Below, piece by piece: positions 15,462 to 44,595 of a stretch of 64,000 nucleotides of DNA. The first letter of the stretch is position 1; each line of letters starts with the position of its first letter. The stretch spans positions 11,227,484-11,291,483 of the forward strand of contig CM024174.1 in assembly GCA_013433145.1 (NCBI GenBank), read 5' to 3'. The notes beneath the pieces were generated by a model that was given only the letters and a program-made list of their open reading frames with translations, searched no databases and was not told where the DNA came from. The translations under genes were made by a program, and so were the position numbers. The DNA comes from Ascaris suum. Lineage: Eukaryota; Nematoda; Chromadorea; Rhabditida; Ascarididae.

Positions 15462-16724
15462 CTGCAACTATTTTCACTGCTCACCTAATTCGGTTTCTAT
15501 TTGTTCAGAAAGATCGAAAGCAAGAGTGTAGGATGATAGTTTGAGGCAAGTTTGGGTGGAAAGGGATAGCAGGTGATTCTATTGCTCAGACCTAGAATGT
15601 ATCTATGCTCTACGTTCTGTTCGAATCGTTTTAATGAATCTCAAGTGGAAATATATGAATAAATAGATAAACAAACCGTCAGCAATATATGATTTTTTTC
15701 TGTCAAGGAAGAAATATACAAAAAAAAATTTTTTTTTCTTCGTATGCTTAATTCGTTAATAGGAAATTTTTCGATCAGAAGAATGAAAATGGCAATTTTT
15801 CTCGATCCAAATAGAGTACCGAAATGAGCTTTGAGGACAATAACGTCTTCTTTCTTCGCCATGGATATTATTTTGGAAGTTATCCGTCTGTTCTATTTCA
15901 TAGCATGAACCATTGGAAAAACGATTATGCTCAAATGTCAGCGATCGAAGATTTGAAAGCCATGTACTCATGCGGGAATCTACAAAAATTTTAGGGCAGA
16001 TAGGAATTGCAGTGATGAAATAGGCGAGGGATAGGGGGGGGGGGGTGGGACAGAAGATCCCATTTCTTGAAAACTTTTCATTAATATAAATATGGACCAC
16101 AGTATGTTTTGCATATATATGTGAAGAATTTCTTTCTTTTTATTTTAGCCTTTATTCGCTTTCATGCATATATTTTTCTATATTGAGACAATCGAGGCAA
16201 TAAGATTTAGCACTTAAATCACATTTTTACAAAGTGACTTTAGGCATCATAATGGTGTATTATATGTGATCTTTCGTCGTTTGTGAAAATATGACTGGAC
16301 GCGCATCAGTATATGTCCTCTTCGACAGGGCGAAAATCATCTTCTAACACCATGACTTTATTGTTGTAGTTTTTCTTGACGGGGGAGAGGGCTGAAGGAT
16401 TGACGAGACGATGAGTGTGTGAGGGGAGTTGGATGAGAAGGAGAAAGGACGAACCAGGTGAAATAGGAACGTCGTCTTTCCAATGACAGCAATGACAATG
16501 GACTGTTCGAAGGATGCGTTTTTTTTTCCTCTATAGCTTTCATCACAGCTCTTAAACACTCAATTTTCGGTTATTCAGTATCGATCTCTAGAGTGATCGT
16601 AGAAAAACTGTGACATCTCCTACCTCCTCTCCCCGACAAAACTGAAATATGTCTGTGCCATTGAACACGAGTAGAATATGACAGGTCTATGAGGTAGAAA
16701 AATGACGAGCAACTTTTAACGATT

Positions 16725-19700
16725 TCATTCCTCTTTTTTATGTTTGCTCTTCGGAGATCGTTCCTGCATCGTTTGACTATCTTCAGTTTTTTCCTCTTTA
16801 AGGCTCTTTATTGGCTCGAGAGTGTCGTCTTCATCCGAATGTTCCTGGAAACAATCGATTAGCTGATAAAAATAATGAAATAAAACCGCTTAATAGTAAT
16901 GTTCCGCAGCATATTGATGGTATTATTTGGGCGATTGCTTTGCGGTCATGACGGTTGTAATCCCTTAGGGAAATGATCTTATTGTGATGTTCTATGCGTA
17001 ATAAGACGAGGCCGTAGCCATAAGCAGATTTAAGCTCTGAATTATTGCGCAGGTCAGGTCTATACCTGTAATATGCACAGCGGGTTCGGAGAGTGTACCT
17101 GCACAATGAGCTTGATGAGAATAGAGTAGTATATTTAGGATATCAGAGTCGGCTGTGCGAAATGTTTGGACCTTTTGATTGGTACCTGCCTAATATTACC
17201 TATGTGGTGATATTTACTTGCAGTATGCATTTGCATTCTTTATCAGTAACTATCATCAGCACCGTTAGATTATAATTAGTTCGCTACTTGTTGTTTTCCA
17301 TCCGATGAGAACAATAAACAAACCTGATAAAATCCTTGTTCGATTTTTTCACGTTTATCTTTTTCGAGTTCAACCTCTCGACGCTTCTTTGCGGATTCGG
17401 TGGGTTCTTTTACCTCGGGATACTCGTATTCAGCCGGCTCATCTCTTTGATGGTCACGTCTCATCTCTTCTAGTTTTTCTTCTTCTTTTCTCCTTTCATC
17501 AACACTCTTGTCTTTCTCACCGTTTGTCTTCTTCTTCAATTCAGACTGTTCAATAAATTTAGATACTCTAATAGCCTGAGCAGATGAAAAGAAACTTTGG
17601 CCTCCGACAAACCTTGAGGAAGCATGACGTCATGATTTTTCCGGATGACGTCATAGGTTTCTAGGTGTTGCAATTTAATGGGTTCAAATGTTGTTAGAAA
17701 CAATGCCATGATGAGTGAAAAGAATTGAAAATGGATATAAGCTCACACGGGATGACAATGAAACAAAGTAATAGACATATGGAAATAGAGTGCATTCTGA
17801 AGAGACAGTTTCAAAATGCGGTTTTTGATCATAGAGGAAAAATGACGAACAGATGTGATCTCCACAAATCAAGTATGTAATTTCGCTTATCAATTAATGA
17901 ATGAGATTCCAATTCAAAAGCCGTCACATCGAAGTACATAATACTTTCACGTTATCTGTTACACCGTTGTGGTGTTTTTCAATCATTCAGTGATATCTTT
18001 TCTTATCACTTGAATTGTAATGACATTCAATTATAGCTCGGAGGTCGGAAAATCTCATTATGTTCAACAAATCTAACATTTCTGATTATTTCTATACCTG
18101 AATGATATTGAAAAATCCTCTGCACTTCAAATTTAAAAAATTTTCAGAACAATTTATTTCAGAAGGAATTCTGCAAGCAGGGCATCAGGAATAATGCTGA
18201 TTCGATTGAGCCTAAATTGAAAATCACAGAAATAGATCTTTTTTTTTTGAATGCAATCACCGATTGCCGTTTTATGACTCTTTGAAGAAAATTAGATGCT
18301 ATATCGTAGGCTCATTTATGACCTATAAACCTAAGGGGAAAGATTTCGTCAGTCATGCACATGGTCCAATTCCGATGAGAAGATTCGCTCGTACTATTTA
18401 CAGAATGGAAACGAGAAAAGGAGCTAAATGTTACTTTTTCGCCTTCTTTTTGTCTGCCTTTATCACCGCCCGCTTTATCGTCTACTTTCTAAATGAAAAA
18501 TTAATCAAGAAGTCTCCTCAGTTATACCTTAGAAACTTGTAATATTATATAGTAATATGAATAATATCACATAGCAGTAATATCTTTATATATTCACTTC
18601 ATCTTACCGTTAGATAATAAATGCTACTCTTCACGAGTGTAACCTCTTTTGTGATATATGTGCTAATGTGTTTAGATCTCATAGAGTTTCCATAAACCAT
18701 GAAACTTCTAAAAAGGCTATGAAAGATAAACGATTTCAATTTGTCTTTTAACTGATTAGCACATTAGAAAATATTTTACAATTATAGAGCATTACTTTGA
18801 AATAAAAATACACTCCAAGAACGTAAGAGATTTTCGCTATTTTTAATGCTGCATTCTTCGCTATATGTCAATCGCAGGTAGAAAAATTTTTCAATAAAAA
18901 AAAAAAACGAAAAATGCTGAATTAATTTAGATAGTTTCAAGAATACTTTATGAATCGGCGCATATTTACTGATACATATGATATATCAAACAAAAAAAAA
19001 TCTGTTATATGTTTATTTTTTAAACGTAACGATCGTTACAAATTATGAAAGGTTGAGTGAAATTCGTGAAATTCTGTAAAACAAAAAAAAAAAATGAAGG
19101 GAAATGTTGATCCACAATAGACTGGTGCACCACCTATCAAATTCGCTCGACAGTAATTGGCCATATATTAGACTTTTAGGGTTTTTTTTTTTGCGTTTCT
19201 AATAAAGGAATTGAATATGGGAATGATTTCGTTACTCGAAGTGAGGTTAAAGATACTCTCAATAACGAATCGGATATCCTTTGCCCAAACTAAACAATTC
19301 ATTCAATGATTACCGGTGCAAAGGCAGTCACATACCTTGTCTTTATGACCTCCTTTTTTGTTGCCGCCATTCTTCATTCCTCCCTTGTCCTGAACGACGG
19401 TTTATTCTTTATTTTCTTATACTCCAGTCTTCTGTGCTTTTATCAACTCAAAGACATGTTGCAACGTCACGTCTGTACGTGTGTATATGCGTTTCGATGT
19501 ATATAAGTTCATATGTATGTATATCGGTGTGTCTATATACCTATCCGATAGTTTCATCTGAAGCGCCATGGAGAAACTTCGACCGGTGTGATGTGTTCCT
19601 TAGGTGAAATTCCACATGTGCACCTGTTGTAACTCATCAATCGCCAACACAGCCCATGGGCTTATAAATGCGGATAAAAAATCACTGTAGCAAGCGGTAT

Positions 19701-20458
19701 GATAAGCAGAACCACAAAAATTCTATCATGTCACTCATATGATCTACTCTATCCAACAGTTGTTTTTTTTTTTCAATACCATGATGGAGATATTTCATGC
19801 ATATTATCTGAGAGAGAACGGACAGGAAAACATTAGTGATATAAAAGAGGTTTTTGGCGAGTTTTTACTAGTTTTGGGTGAGTGAACACGTAGAAATTCG
19901 AGACACATCGACAATCCGCCATACATTTGACGAAGTTTGAAGAAATGGAATATTTACATTTAGCTGGAATGTTAGAGGAGGCATTTTTTTTTAGCGTCAG
20001 GCATACTTTTAAAAGCAAGCTTATCTTTAATTTTTTAAATAAATTTAAATTTTTTTCGTTTCGGCATGTTGCCAAATTTTGATTTGTGGTGCTGCAAGGA
20101 GAGCCACATCGTTTGCATGTCATGCCAAAAATTCACCATACGCCTATGTCTCATTGCTGTTTACGCTTTCTTGATAGTGGTCTATGCTGCCTATTCAATT
20201 CGTTTATGATTTATGCTGGGATCTCTTCCTATTCACCGTGTAAATATTTAAAATATCGCTATATTTGGAGAGGATCATTTCAACATTATCATTGCATCTC
20301 AAATTATTTGCATATTTATGAGCTATAAGAATAAAGTTGACCTTTTTCTTATCACCTTGATTTGTCTTCTGTTGACCACCTCTTCCCATCTGATGTTTGC
20401 CTTTCAAGTCTCGTGATTTCTTATCCGCCGCATCATCCTGAGATTTAGATTGTTGGCT
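16725..20458 (-). CDS. Lys/Glu/Gly-rich protein, 3' five exons, unrecognised
   Basis: Exons in coding order: 20458-20342 (39 codons), 19389-19336 (18), 18488-18435 (18), 17575-17324 (84), 16844-16725 (39 plus TGA). All are phase 0 on both sides. Products are low-complexity and charged: KSQDDAADKKSRDLKGKHQM, then DKGGMKNGGNKKGGHKDK, then KVDDKAGGDKGRQKEGEK, then a long acidic/basic stretch with RRKEEEKLEEMRRDHQRDEP and EYEYPEVKEPTESAKKRREV, ending EHSDEDDTLEPIKS and SKHKKEE. The 84-codon exon should be helical or coiled-coil. A possible further upstream exon (21035-21000, KKRKNKTEKSIK) fits the same phase but has weak splice sites. The N-terminal part is not found; it may lie in the AT-rich DNA above 21 kb. 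No family recognised; a nucleic-acid-binding or cytoskeletal tail is possible. Acceptors are mostly good (TTCAG, CTCAG, TTTAG); the donor of the 39-codon exon (GTCAAC) is weak. Confidence 0.6.
17625..17653. promoter_or_regulatory. Pair of TGACGTCA (CRE-like) palindromes
   Basis: TGACGTCA at 17625-17632 and 17646-17653, 21 bp apart, about 50 bp upstream of the 84-codon exon of the Lys-rich gene (within its intron). Matching sites occur at 36505-36512, 36591-36598 and 42987-42994. The octamer is the consensus of CREB/ATF bZIP factors; function here is unproven. Confidence 0.4.
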
Positions 20459-20999
20459 CTATCAATGAGCGCTTTTAAATATTCATTGCAAATAGGAATA
20501 AATATAGAAAAAAAATTAATGATTGATGAGAAGAGAAATTCAAAAATATTTGAAAGCGATCTGTCTTATTGAAATAGTGAAAGCAAACCTCAATACTCGA
20601 CAGATTATACTCCGCTTTTAATGAATTTTATCAATAGCATTAAATTTTTTTCATCGATTTCCTCGTTTTTATATTGCAATCTGATTGCATCAGTATATTA
20701 CAAATAATAAAAGTATCGAAAAATTCAACTCAAACGTTAGCGTTCAATAAGATAACTTTTTCCGTTTGCGCAATATTAAATTACTTTCAAAAAAGATTTT
20801 GATGATTTTAGTAGTATTTTTATGTTTTGTTTCTCTTTTTTTTTCCTATTATTACAGTAAAGAAATTCGGAAATCTTTTCATAAAAAGAAAAAAAGAATT
20901 TATTTGAAGTACGTTTTTTAATGAGATAATGATAAGAAAAAAGAAAAAAAAAAAGAAACACAAAAAGAAAATTTGCTTGCGAGAAAATAGCGCAACAAC

Positions 21000-21035
21000 C
21001 TTGATACTCTTTTCGGTTTTATTCTTTCGTTTTTT
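21000..21035 (-). CDS. Possible Lys-rich micro-exon upstream of the 16.7-20.5 kb gene
   Basis: A 36-nt phase-0 segment (KKRKNKTEKSIK) after the acceptor CACTAAG and before GTTGTT. Composition and phase match the downstream exons, but both splice sites are poor and A-rich sequence readily gives Lys codons. Confidence 0.25.
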
Positions 21036-22571
21036 CTTAGTGCATTGTGTTAGTGACGATACGACAATCGAATGAGCAATTACGCTTAGCAACTATAAAT
21101 TCGAATCGCTTTAATTAAGCAATTATGATGAAGTAAAATAAGCTAGTAACAACTGAGGAGGCATGTCCTATGAACTGATATGATAGGCATTTTTGCATTT
21201 CGCCTATCAAATCACCTAGTTTCATAAGTTGCCCACAGACAATACATTTAATTGACAGCACCTTCAATTAGCTGTAGTCGCTTTCGCAGTTGTTTGGTGA
21301 TTCGGTGCGTTACGTTATATATAATAAATTTTACAAATCAAGCTTCAGTTGAAACTAATGGACAAACAGACGGATATGTACATATACGCATAGATTAATT
21401 TAGTTATGATGAGCTTTGAGAGTGCTGATTTGGAAAAGCGTTTAGAAACTGGGAAATACCTAATCAGTTCGATCAGGGAGTGTCCGATAAGCGGAGCCGA
21501 ACCTCAGAGAACGCCAAGATTCTGGGATTCTGGGGTCTTATTCCGATGCAACTCTAACAGATACTGCAGCACGAGGATGCCAAAAATCATGCCTTGGAGA
21601 GCTTAACATGGGCGATGCTCTTTACAGGGACCCATATAGGCTTTCTACTATCTGGATTATCGCTTCACTTTGCAGATATTGTTTCTTTGTGCCTGCTTTG
21701 TCGAAACGAGCATTCCTTAAGCAGTACTAAAAACGCAGCAGTAGTATCGAAGTTCGTGTAGATATTCTCTCAAGGGTGGTTCCATGTATTATTTCCTTGT
21801 GTATACGGAACAGTACTGCATATGCATTCACATACTATCATATAGGTGAACGTCGAAATTTGCTTGGAAATATGTCACAATATTACAACCGAAATGGGGT
21901 CAAATATAATCATCTGCCTTTTGAAGTACCAGAATTCTATTTTCATCGAATTTGAGAGGATGATGAACAGCTCACTTTAGGGAAGTGACTGAGAAAATGT
22001 TTGCAAAATGTTTCATTTAAGCGGAGAAATTTTCCTCAGATTTGCTTAGCATATGTTTTTATTCTATAATTTAGACGTTTTTTATTATCTAAAAAGCGGA
22101 AAAACACGCCAGAAGAATTGGCGCGATATGCGTTTTGCTTTCCGTTTAACTCAGCAACCGCTTTCACAAGATTATCAGCAAATAATCAACTATGCGAAGT
22201 AATGCCGTCATATTTTGATTAGCTCAATAGGTCGCACGAATATTTCCCCGAAAAATTGTTTCGTTTTAATCTCATAAGTGCAAAATAAAAATTTGATCAG
22301 ATCGGCGCAAAATTGCAAATTTTTTTCTTCTTTAAATATCTCTAGTTCCTTCAGTTATTGATGAATTAATAAAGAGTATGGTGGAGCATTTTCTGGAAAA
22401 AGAATCCTATGTATACTCGTCAAAATTTCTAAGTCTAATTTTTGGTTCCCGAGTCAAGGCTACACGACAGACAGACAGACGAAGACGTACATTTACATAC
22501 TCGCATACATTAAGGTATTATTGAAGAACAAATTTACAGAAGCACTGAAAATCTGCCAGCTATTTGCGGCA

Positions 22572-22817
22572 TCAAGCGGAAATCCATGCAATACGAATTT
22601 CACCACCTTTCACTACGATAGAATCGACGATATTTGAGGAATATTTGAGCATCTCAATGGGATTCAACCCGATGAGAATTACCGTTATTATTTCAAAAAT
22701 ATTCAATGCTTGCAAATTTTCAGTTATCGCTGCGAAAACATTTCTGAGATCCTTAATCATTTCAAGATTACTATTGTCGATGATATCATCCCATGAAATA
22801 ATCGTGTTTAAACGTAT
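22572..22817 (-). CDS. Open frame of about 82 codons, unrecognised
   Basis: The minus-strand frame reads SWDDIIDNSNLEMIKDLRNV, later NIFEIITVILIGLNPIEMLK and SIVVKGGEIRIAWISA, then TGA. It has one hydrophobic segment. The plus strand of the same DNA is also open (22564-22902), so strand choice is uncertain, and no clear acceptor precedes it. Kept because its composition is more protein-like than its mirror. Confidence 0.25.
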   Translation of the reverse strand: MRLNTIISWDDIIDNSNLEMIKDLRNVFAAITENLQALNIFEIITVILIGLNPIEMLKYSSNIVDSIVVKGGEIRIAWISA

Positions 22818-22919
22818 TATTATCGGTCATTACATCTTTTTTAGGCATCTCGTTTCATCCCCCTTCTTCGCCGTCATAATTTCGCCTATGGGCATTTCTT
22901 AGTTATGAGCTTGTTCAAT

Positions 22920-24480
22920 AGAATAAAACAAAACAACAATACTCTAAATTTCATTGAATTTTGCAGGTTTAAAGATTATATTGACGATTAGCGATGACAT
23001 TTAATAAATGAGACCAAATATCGCATCCCAATTGCAATATATTGGATATTCGACAACTTGTGACTTATAAAAGATATACAAACACATTTTCCGACTGTAG
23101 GTTTCTGTCCAAATCTCCTTCCTATGCATTAGTTTTAAATTATATCATCTCTTCTATATATTAGTGTAGTCGATGGTGAAAGTACTAGTTGTATTATGAT
23201 CTCTTCAATTTTTCAATATTTCTAAGGAAACTATTCGATTTTTTTAAAAATTAAAAAAAATATTACATTTCTTAGGAATATACTTCATATTTTAATAGAA
23301 GTTATCTCATCGTATTTTCTTTCACAGTGAAAGATATCGTAGGTAATTTTCCGTAAGTAAAAGATTGCTGGAGTTCATTGAATTCCATTTGCCGTGTTAT
23401 GTATTTCTGTACGAATGAACGTTGAGCATTGTGAACATAGAGCAAATGGGAATAATCAATGCAAATGCTTCAAAAAAAAAACCGACTTATCCGAACTTAT
23501 CTTCATATAAATATGGCAAGAAATTTCGATGAGCGTTTATTGCATAAATTAATGCGAGATTAATCTAGGCAATGATAACTGGCCAAATAGATAATCCCCA
23601 AAGAATAAAGTTTAACGTAATAGTTTTGCACTTCGATTAGCATTTACGTATATCTATTTATCTCTATTTTAGCATCATTCGAGTGAATTTGATATATTTT
23701 GCAAAGAAATGAACATCTTTATAGGCATAGATGGATACTAATACAGATATGAATATCTAAAAGCTGAACTATTCAACAATTTCATTGCGATATATCGGCA
23801 AAAATGCTTTCATTTTTATCATTCGGATATAAAAAATACTTTCGATCTAATATCACAGAAATAAATCTACTGTAATATGCGCAAATTACTTGTAATTTTA
23901 ATTAACTTACCATTTTACAATATAAAAAGGTCTTATTCTTAAACACATGGTCATATATCATTGATTATTAGTCTATAAGAAATATAATGGAAAATATAGT
24001 TCAATATTACTGATACGTTTTATGTATTTTTATTAAAAAAAAGGAATTAATATTATTGCTATTCATTATTCTCTTAAAAAAATCTTTGAATTAAAATAAT
24101 TCATAAAATTACCGCTAAAATAATAGAGTAAATTAATTTCAATGATAGTTCCATAGTTGGAATATATATTTCATCCATTGTTGCAAGCATTTCGATAGCA
24201 ATTCAATTGCAATATTCTTCTAAAGATTATTTTATATCATCAATCATTATGGATTTATGCATAAAACAACAAAATAAGAAAGCAAAAAAAAAATTGTAAA
24301 GTTTATGAATAAAATAATTAAAAATAGGAATTTCGGCAGTAATTGAATTCTAAAAATATTTTATTGATATTTCAAGGTTATTAAAAAAAATGTTGAGGCA
24401 AAAAGTTTTAATTTCTATGCAATTATATGCGATTAATGTAGCATTTTAATAAAGCATATTCTTACAATCTTAAATTTAAT
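22920..24480. other. AT-rich non-coding stretch
   Basis: No exon with paired splice sites, repeat array or RNA gene seen on either strand. Short A and T runs only. Confidence 0.6.
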
Positions 24481-24491
24481 TATTGTATTTG

Positions 24492-25195
24492 ATGAGAAAA
24501 TTGAAGTGCATATCGATTACGATTGTTTATTCATCGAGATTTTCTTGCCTATGGTAAGTTGAAAATTTTTATTTCTTTAGAAAATAGCCATCATCTTACA
24601 TTGTTTAGAAAACTATTGACTAGGAAAACATTTTTTTGAAGGCCGTCTTTAGTTTACATCTATCCCAACTCTTGCTTCAGACACGCGTTCGCATAGATAG
24701 AGGGCGGTCAAACCTTTCTCCAGTGAAACCTTGAAATCATTGCGGTCCGCTGTACAAGTGCATGTACGATTACCATTTAAGCATTTTCTTGATACATGAG
24801 GCATCTATTTAAGCCTTAGAAATTTGTCCAGTTTATCATTTTATCATTTAGTTTATTTTATCAGAAATTATCAGATTCTAGATTATTTTATTACATATGC
24901 TTCCTAAGCATTTAACGAATACGAATTAAAGAAGTGATCATAACAACGTTGTTGATAATCGTCAACAACGTTGTTCCTATCAATCTCAATAATATTATAT
25001 CAAATTTATAGTGAATGGGAAATAACATCATCAACAAACCTAAATAAAACGATTGCGACAACGAGTGAAGATAGTTGCGATGCAACCACACTCGACAACA
25101 ATGTGAATAATGAAATAATTATTGATCAAATGTTCTCTTTTGAAAAAAATTTCTACGAGATGAATTTTAGCATAGACGATTTATTTTTATGGTAG
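24492..25195 (+). CDS. Possible two-exon small protein, unrecognised
   Basis: Exon 24492-24553 (MRKLKCISITIVYSSRFSCL, donor TG|GTAAGT) joins in phase 2 to 25012-25195 (acceptor AAATTTATAG), which encodes EWEITSSTNLNKTIATTSED, later EIIIDQMFSFEKNFYEMNFS and IDDLFLW then TAG. Total 81 residues. The start could be a weak signal peptide; the tail is Asn/Asp/Thr-rich and acidic. An in-phase join with fair splice sites supports it, but AT-rich DNA makes chance open frames common. A hairpin lies in the intron at 24942-24975. Confidence 0.35.
24942..24975. repeat. Perfect 14-bp inverted repeat (hairpin)
   Basis: AACAACGTTGTTGA and TCAACAACGTTGTT are exact reverse complements around a 6-nt loop (TAATCG). 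Each arm also contains the short palindrome AACGTT. Confidence 0.9.
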
Positions 25196-25199
25196 AGTG

Positions 25200-27075
25200 T
25201 TATCGAATGTTTACACTAAACAATTTAAATCACCTTCATAGAGACAACTATTATTTCCAATGCAAAATCTGTTTTTAAGCTTATTTGCATAAAACAATGA
25301 CGATAAAATTCAATATTAATACTCATCAATGCAGTATAGTTCGAGTAAGGACTCTAGGATTAATTGCTCATTCGCACTAATTTTATATGAAAGAATGGAC
25401 TATAGGCTTTGATGTTTTTTATGATTTTTAAATAAAACTAATTTCGAAGTGATTTTTGAACAATTGAGAAATTTGAAAAGCTCCTGATTTCAAAGGAGAT
25501 GGAGCATCACAAAAGTATTATATATTTTCCTATAAGATATGCCATCGCTAAGATGTGGTTGATCGTTGTAAAGTGTTGATCGATAAGGCGCTGTAAAGCA
25601 TAAATTAGTTCTGATGAAAACATTCGAATACAAAAGACTGCGATCTTTGAAAAAATTTTCGCCGATCATACTCATATGAGGCATTCCTTTTTTTGTAAAC
25701 CATTGAGTATGCACAAAGCATCTCCTTAGCTTATGTAGGTTCATCATCTAGTATGAACTCATCGCCCAGAAAAGTTAATAATGTGGAATTTCATAGTTAT
25801 AACTGCGGTTGTTAAATAGACGAACTTTTTGGGGATATTCCGTGAGGAAAAACAGGAACAAAGAGAGTACCTCAGGCATCCCCCAAATATTTCTCTCCGA
25901 TCGTTTTCTGGTGCTTTCTCCACATTCTCATCCTGTAGTACTCGCTTTTAATGGAGGAAAGAAATCTCTCCGAGCAGCGAAGTGACTCAATTTTATTTCT
26001 CATTTCAGAGATTTATACAAAACTGCATATCGTCTAAATTTTTTTTCTTACGGTAGCGCATATATCGTTTCATCCAATGACTATTATGGTTGTTACCTCT
26101 TGAAATGTTTTGCTGAGGTTTGCGAGGTAATATTAATGAGCATTTCGAAGGAATAAACAGAAAAACTCGAGGAAAAACGGGCTGGATTGAGATCGATTGA
26201 ATTCTATCAACAGCAGAAAAAAATGCAAATTTTGTTTAATTCTTCGGGCATTTCCAGTTCCCTTCAAGAAGTTCCCCATCTTTCCGGGTATTTCTCATGT
26301 GATTCTTCCCAATTTCATGAACTGGAGATTATCGCCTGAATTCCTCATGCATTTTGAGATTAGCTGAGTTGAAAATAAGTTTCAGTTTTCGTTTCAGCCT
26401 ATCAACTTTATATGATTGAGATTTTTGAATTTTATGCATAACTGCATAATTACTGCATGCGTTGCATTTTTTTTGCGCTTTTTCGCAGATCTTTTTTCAA
26501 ATTGCATCATGACATTGTCGTAACTATTTTGTAACTATTGTGTATATATGTATGCGATTGTCTATCTGATAATGTCTGCTAGAGAAACATTAAAGCACGA
26601 GTTGCGAAATTTAGCACATATAATATATATTACTTACTTACAACTTATAAGATATATTAAGTCATCAATTTCGATAGAAATCATAGATAATGAAATGCGA
26701 GGATAAATATGCTATCTAAAGATCAATTGGTTTCCAGATCGTTTAAAAAAAACGAATGCTGCATATAATTATAGCAGCGATTTGATCACTCGATACGAAA
26801 ACTTTTTATTTACTGCAAACTTGATAAACAAATAATTATTGATGTGAAAATTCCTCTAGTATATTTCTGCAATCATTTTTTTTTCGTCCAACAGTTATAA
26901 AATGAAAATCCCATGCAAATATTTTTAAGACTTCTAATAATCTGTGATTTTTTTTTCGGTTTTTTTTTATCAGTATGAAAGGCGATTCAAGAAAGCGTTC
27001 AATAATTTGTGTTGAATTTATCGAATTAATTTCTATATCTTGCAATTTGAGACTAAAAAATAAATATACAGATGT
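25200..27075. other. AT-rich non-coding stretch
   Basis: No supportable gene. The open frames at 25490-25747 and 26836-27045 (minus) lack splice sites and natural composition. The SL1 copy follows at 27080. Confidence 0.55.
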
Positions 27076-27079
27076 CTGT

Positions 27080-27100
27080 GTTTAATTACCCAAGTTTGAG
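27080..27100 (+). other. SL1 spliced-leader sequence copy without a splice donor
   Basis: Bases 27080-27100 match positions 2-22 of the nematode SL1 leader (TTTAATTACCCAAGTTTGAG preceded by G). The first leader base is T instead of G. In an SL RNA gene the leader is followed at once by a GT donor and, later, an Sm site. Here it is followed by GCGCTGAGTTTGGCG, with no donor and no clear Sm site. That points to a retro-inserted trans-spliced cDNA 5' end or a broken SL RNA gene, not a working one. It is strong evidence that the DNA is from a nematode. Confidence 0.75.
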
Positions 27101-27798
27101 GCGCTGAGTTTGGCGTTGTTACGCCGAAACGCGTCTGCCGTACCACGTATTAAAAACTTTACGCATTATCGTTGCACTTATGCAGAACTTACGAGACATA
27201 TATAGATATATTGATAGTCCATGTTGCCACAATGAGCTGTGTATATGCAAATTTATAGCAATATATAAAAGCTATCACTTATAATGTTTGCTATCTTCAA
27301 ACACAGCTTCATTTACTTTTATTTCCTCTTCTTTTTTATTGTTTAAGAGCATATACGTAGACGATCGATGAAGTTGATCGTTGCAAAAATTTGCATATGG
27401 TATACATCTAGATTTACAAGGATATGCAAAAATATTAAATGAAGCATCATGAAAATCTAGAAACGATGCCAATCAACAGGATGCAATTCCCACTCTTCAC
27501 AACAATAAATTCAAAGTGTACATCTTGCATATATGATCGTTCTTTATCGTAATGCGGCTGAATTATATTTCCTTAATATTATTCTCTATCGTAGTATTTG
27601 TACCATTATAGTATAAAACTCTAACAACAATTATTACTCATAATTATGGAAGAAAAAAAAAATTACAGCCAATAGTCACATTATATTTTCGATGAAAAAA
27701 AAAAATTTAAATTTTTTTTTTGCATTAATATGCATTATAATTAACACATATAATTCTATCTTTATATTAACATAAAAATCTATGCAAAAAAATATATA

Positions 27799-27804
27799 TT
27801 TATT
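27799..27804 (-). terminator. Polyadenylation signal of the LBP/BPI gene
   Basis: AATAAA on the minus strand, about 25 nt downstream of the TGA codon of the LBP/BPI gene, within AT-rich 3' sequence. The position suits a short nematode 3' UTR. Confidence 0.5.
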
Positions 27805-27828
27805 ATACAATTATAATAAATGAAATAA

Positions 27829-44158
<16,330 letters not shown>

Positions 44159-44522
44159 AGAGATGAACGAATATATGAGCGTAAAATTATGTGCAAGCAA
44201 TATTGAATGCTCTTCAAGTGCCACTTTAGAAGCAGTAAAATTCAGTGTTGTCGATTATTCATCGAATTTTCAGTCATTCAAAACCCCTTGTGATAGTTCC
44301 TTTTCGCAAGGGGGGACCCCGCAGATAACATTTCGTTGCTTTAAAAAAAGGAAAAAAAAACTCATCTTGCTTCAACGAAATCGCATTGATGATATCGATC
44401 ATGATCGTTGAAATATTTAGACATTCCCTGGAGCGAATATAAAACTTCAATATTTGATCTTTGATTAAAATCATTTGTATTTCTCTAAAATTAGAATGTA
44501 AACGAGTGGAAAAATCGCAAAA

Positions 44523-44595
44523 ACCCCGCAACTCAAATAATGATGGAAAATCCTCTCTACCCCGCAACTCAAATAATGATGGGAAAATCCTCTCT
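44523..44595. repeat. Direct tandem duplication, 36-37 bp units
   Basis: ACCCCGCAACTCAAATAATG followed by ATGGAAAATCCTCTCT is repeated head to tail, the second copy having one extra G. It lies about 370 bp upstream of the LBP/BPI start codon. Near-identity of the copies suggests a recent duplication. Confidence 0.9.

Noticed and set aside
27061..27190. Functional SL RNA gene
   Set aside because: There is no GT donor after the leader and no recognisable Sm site.
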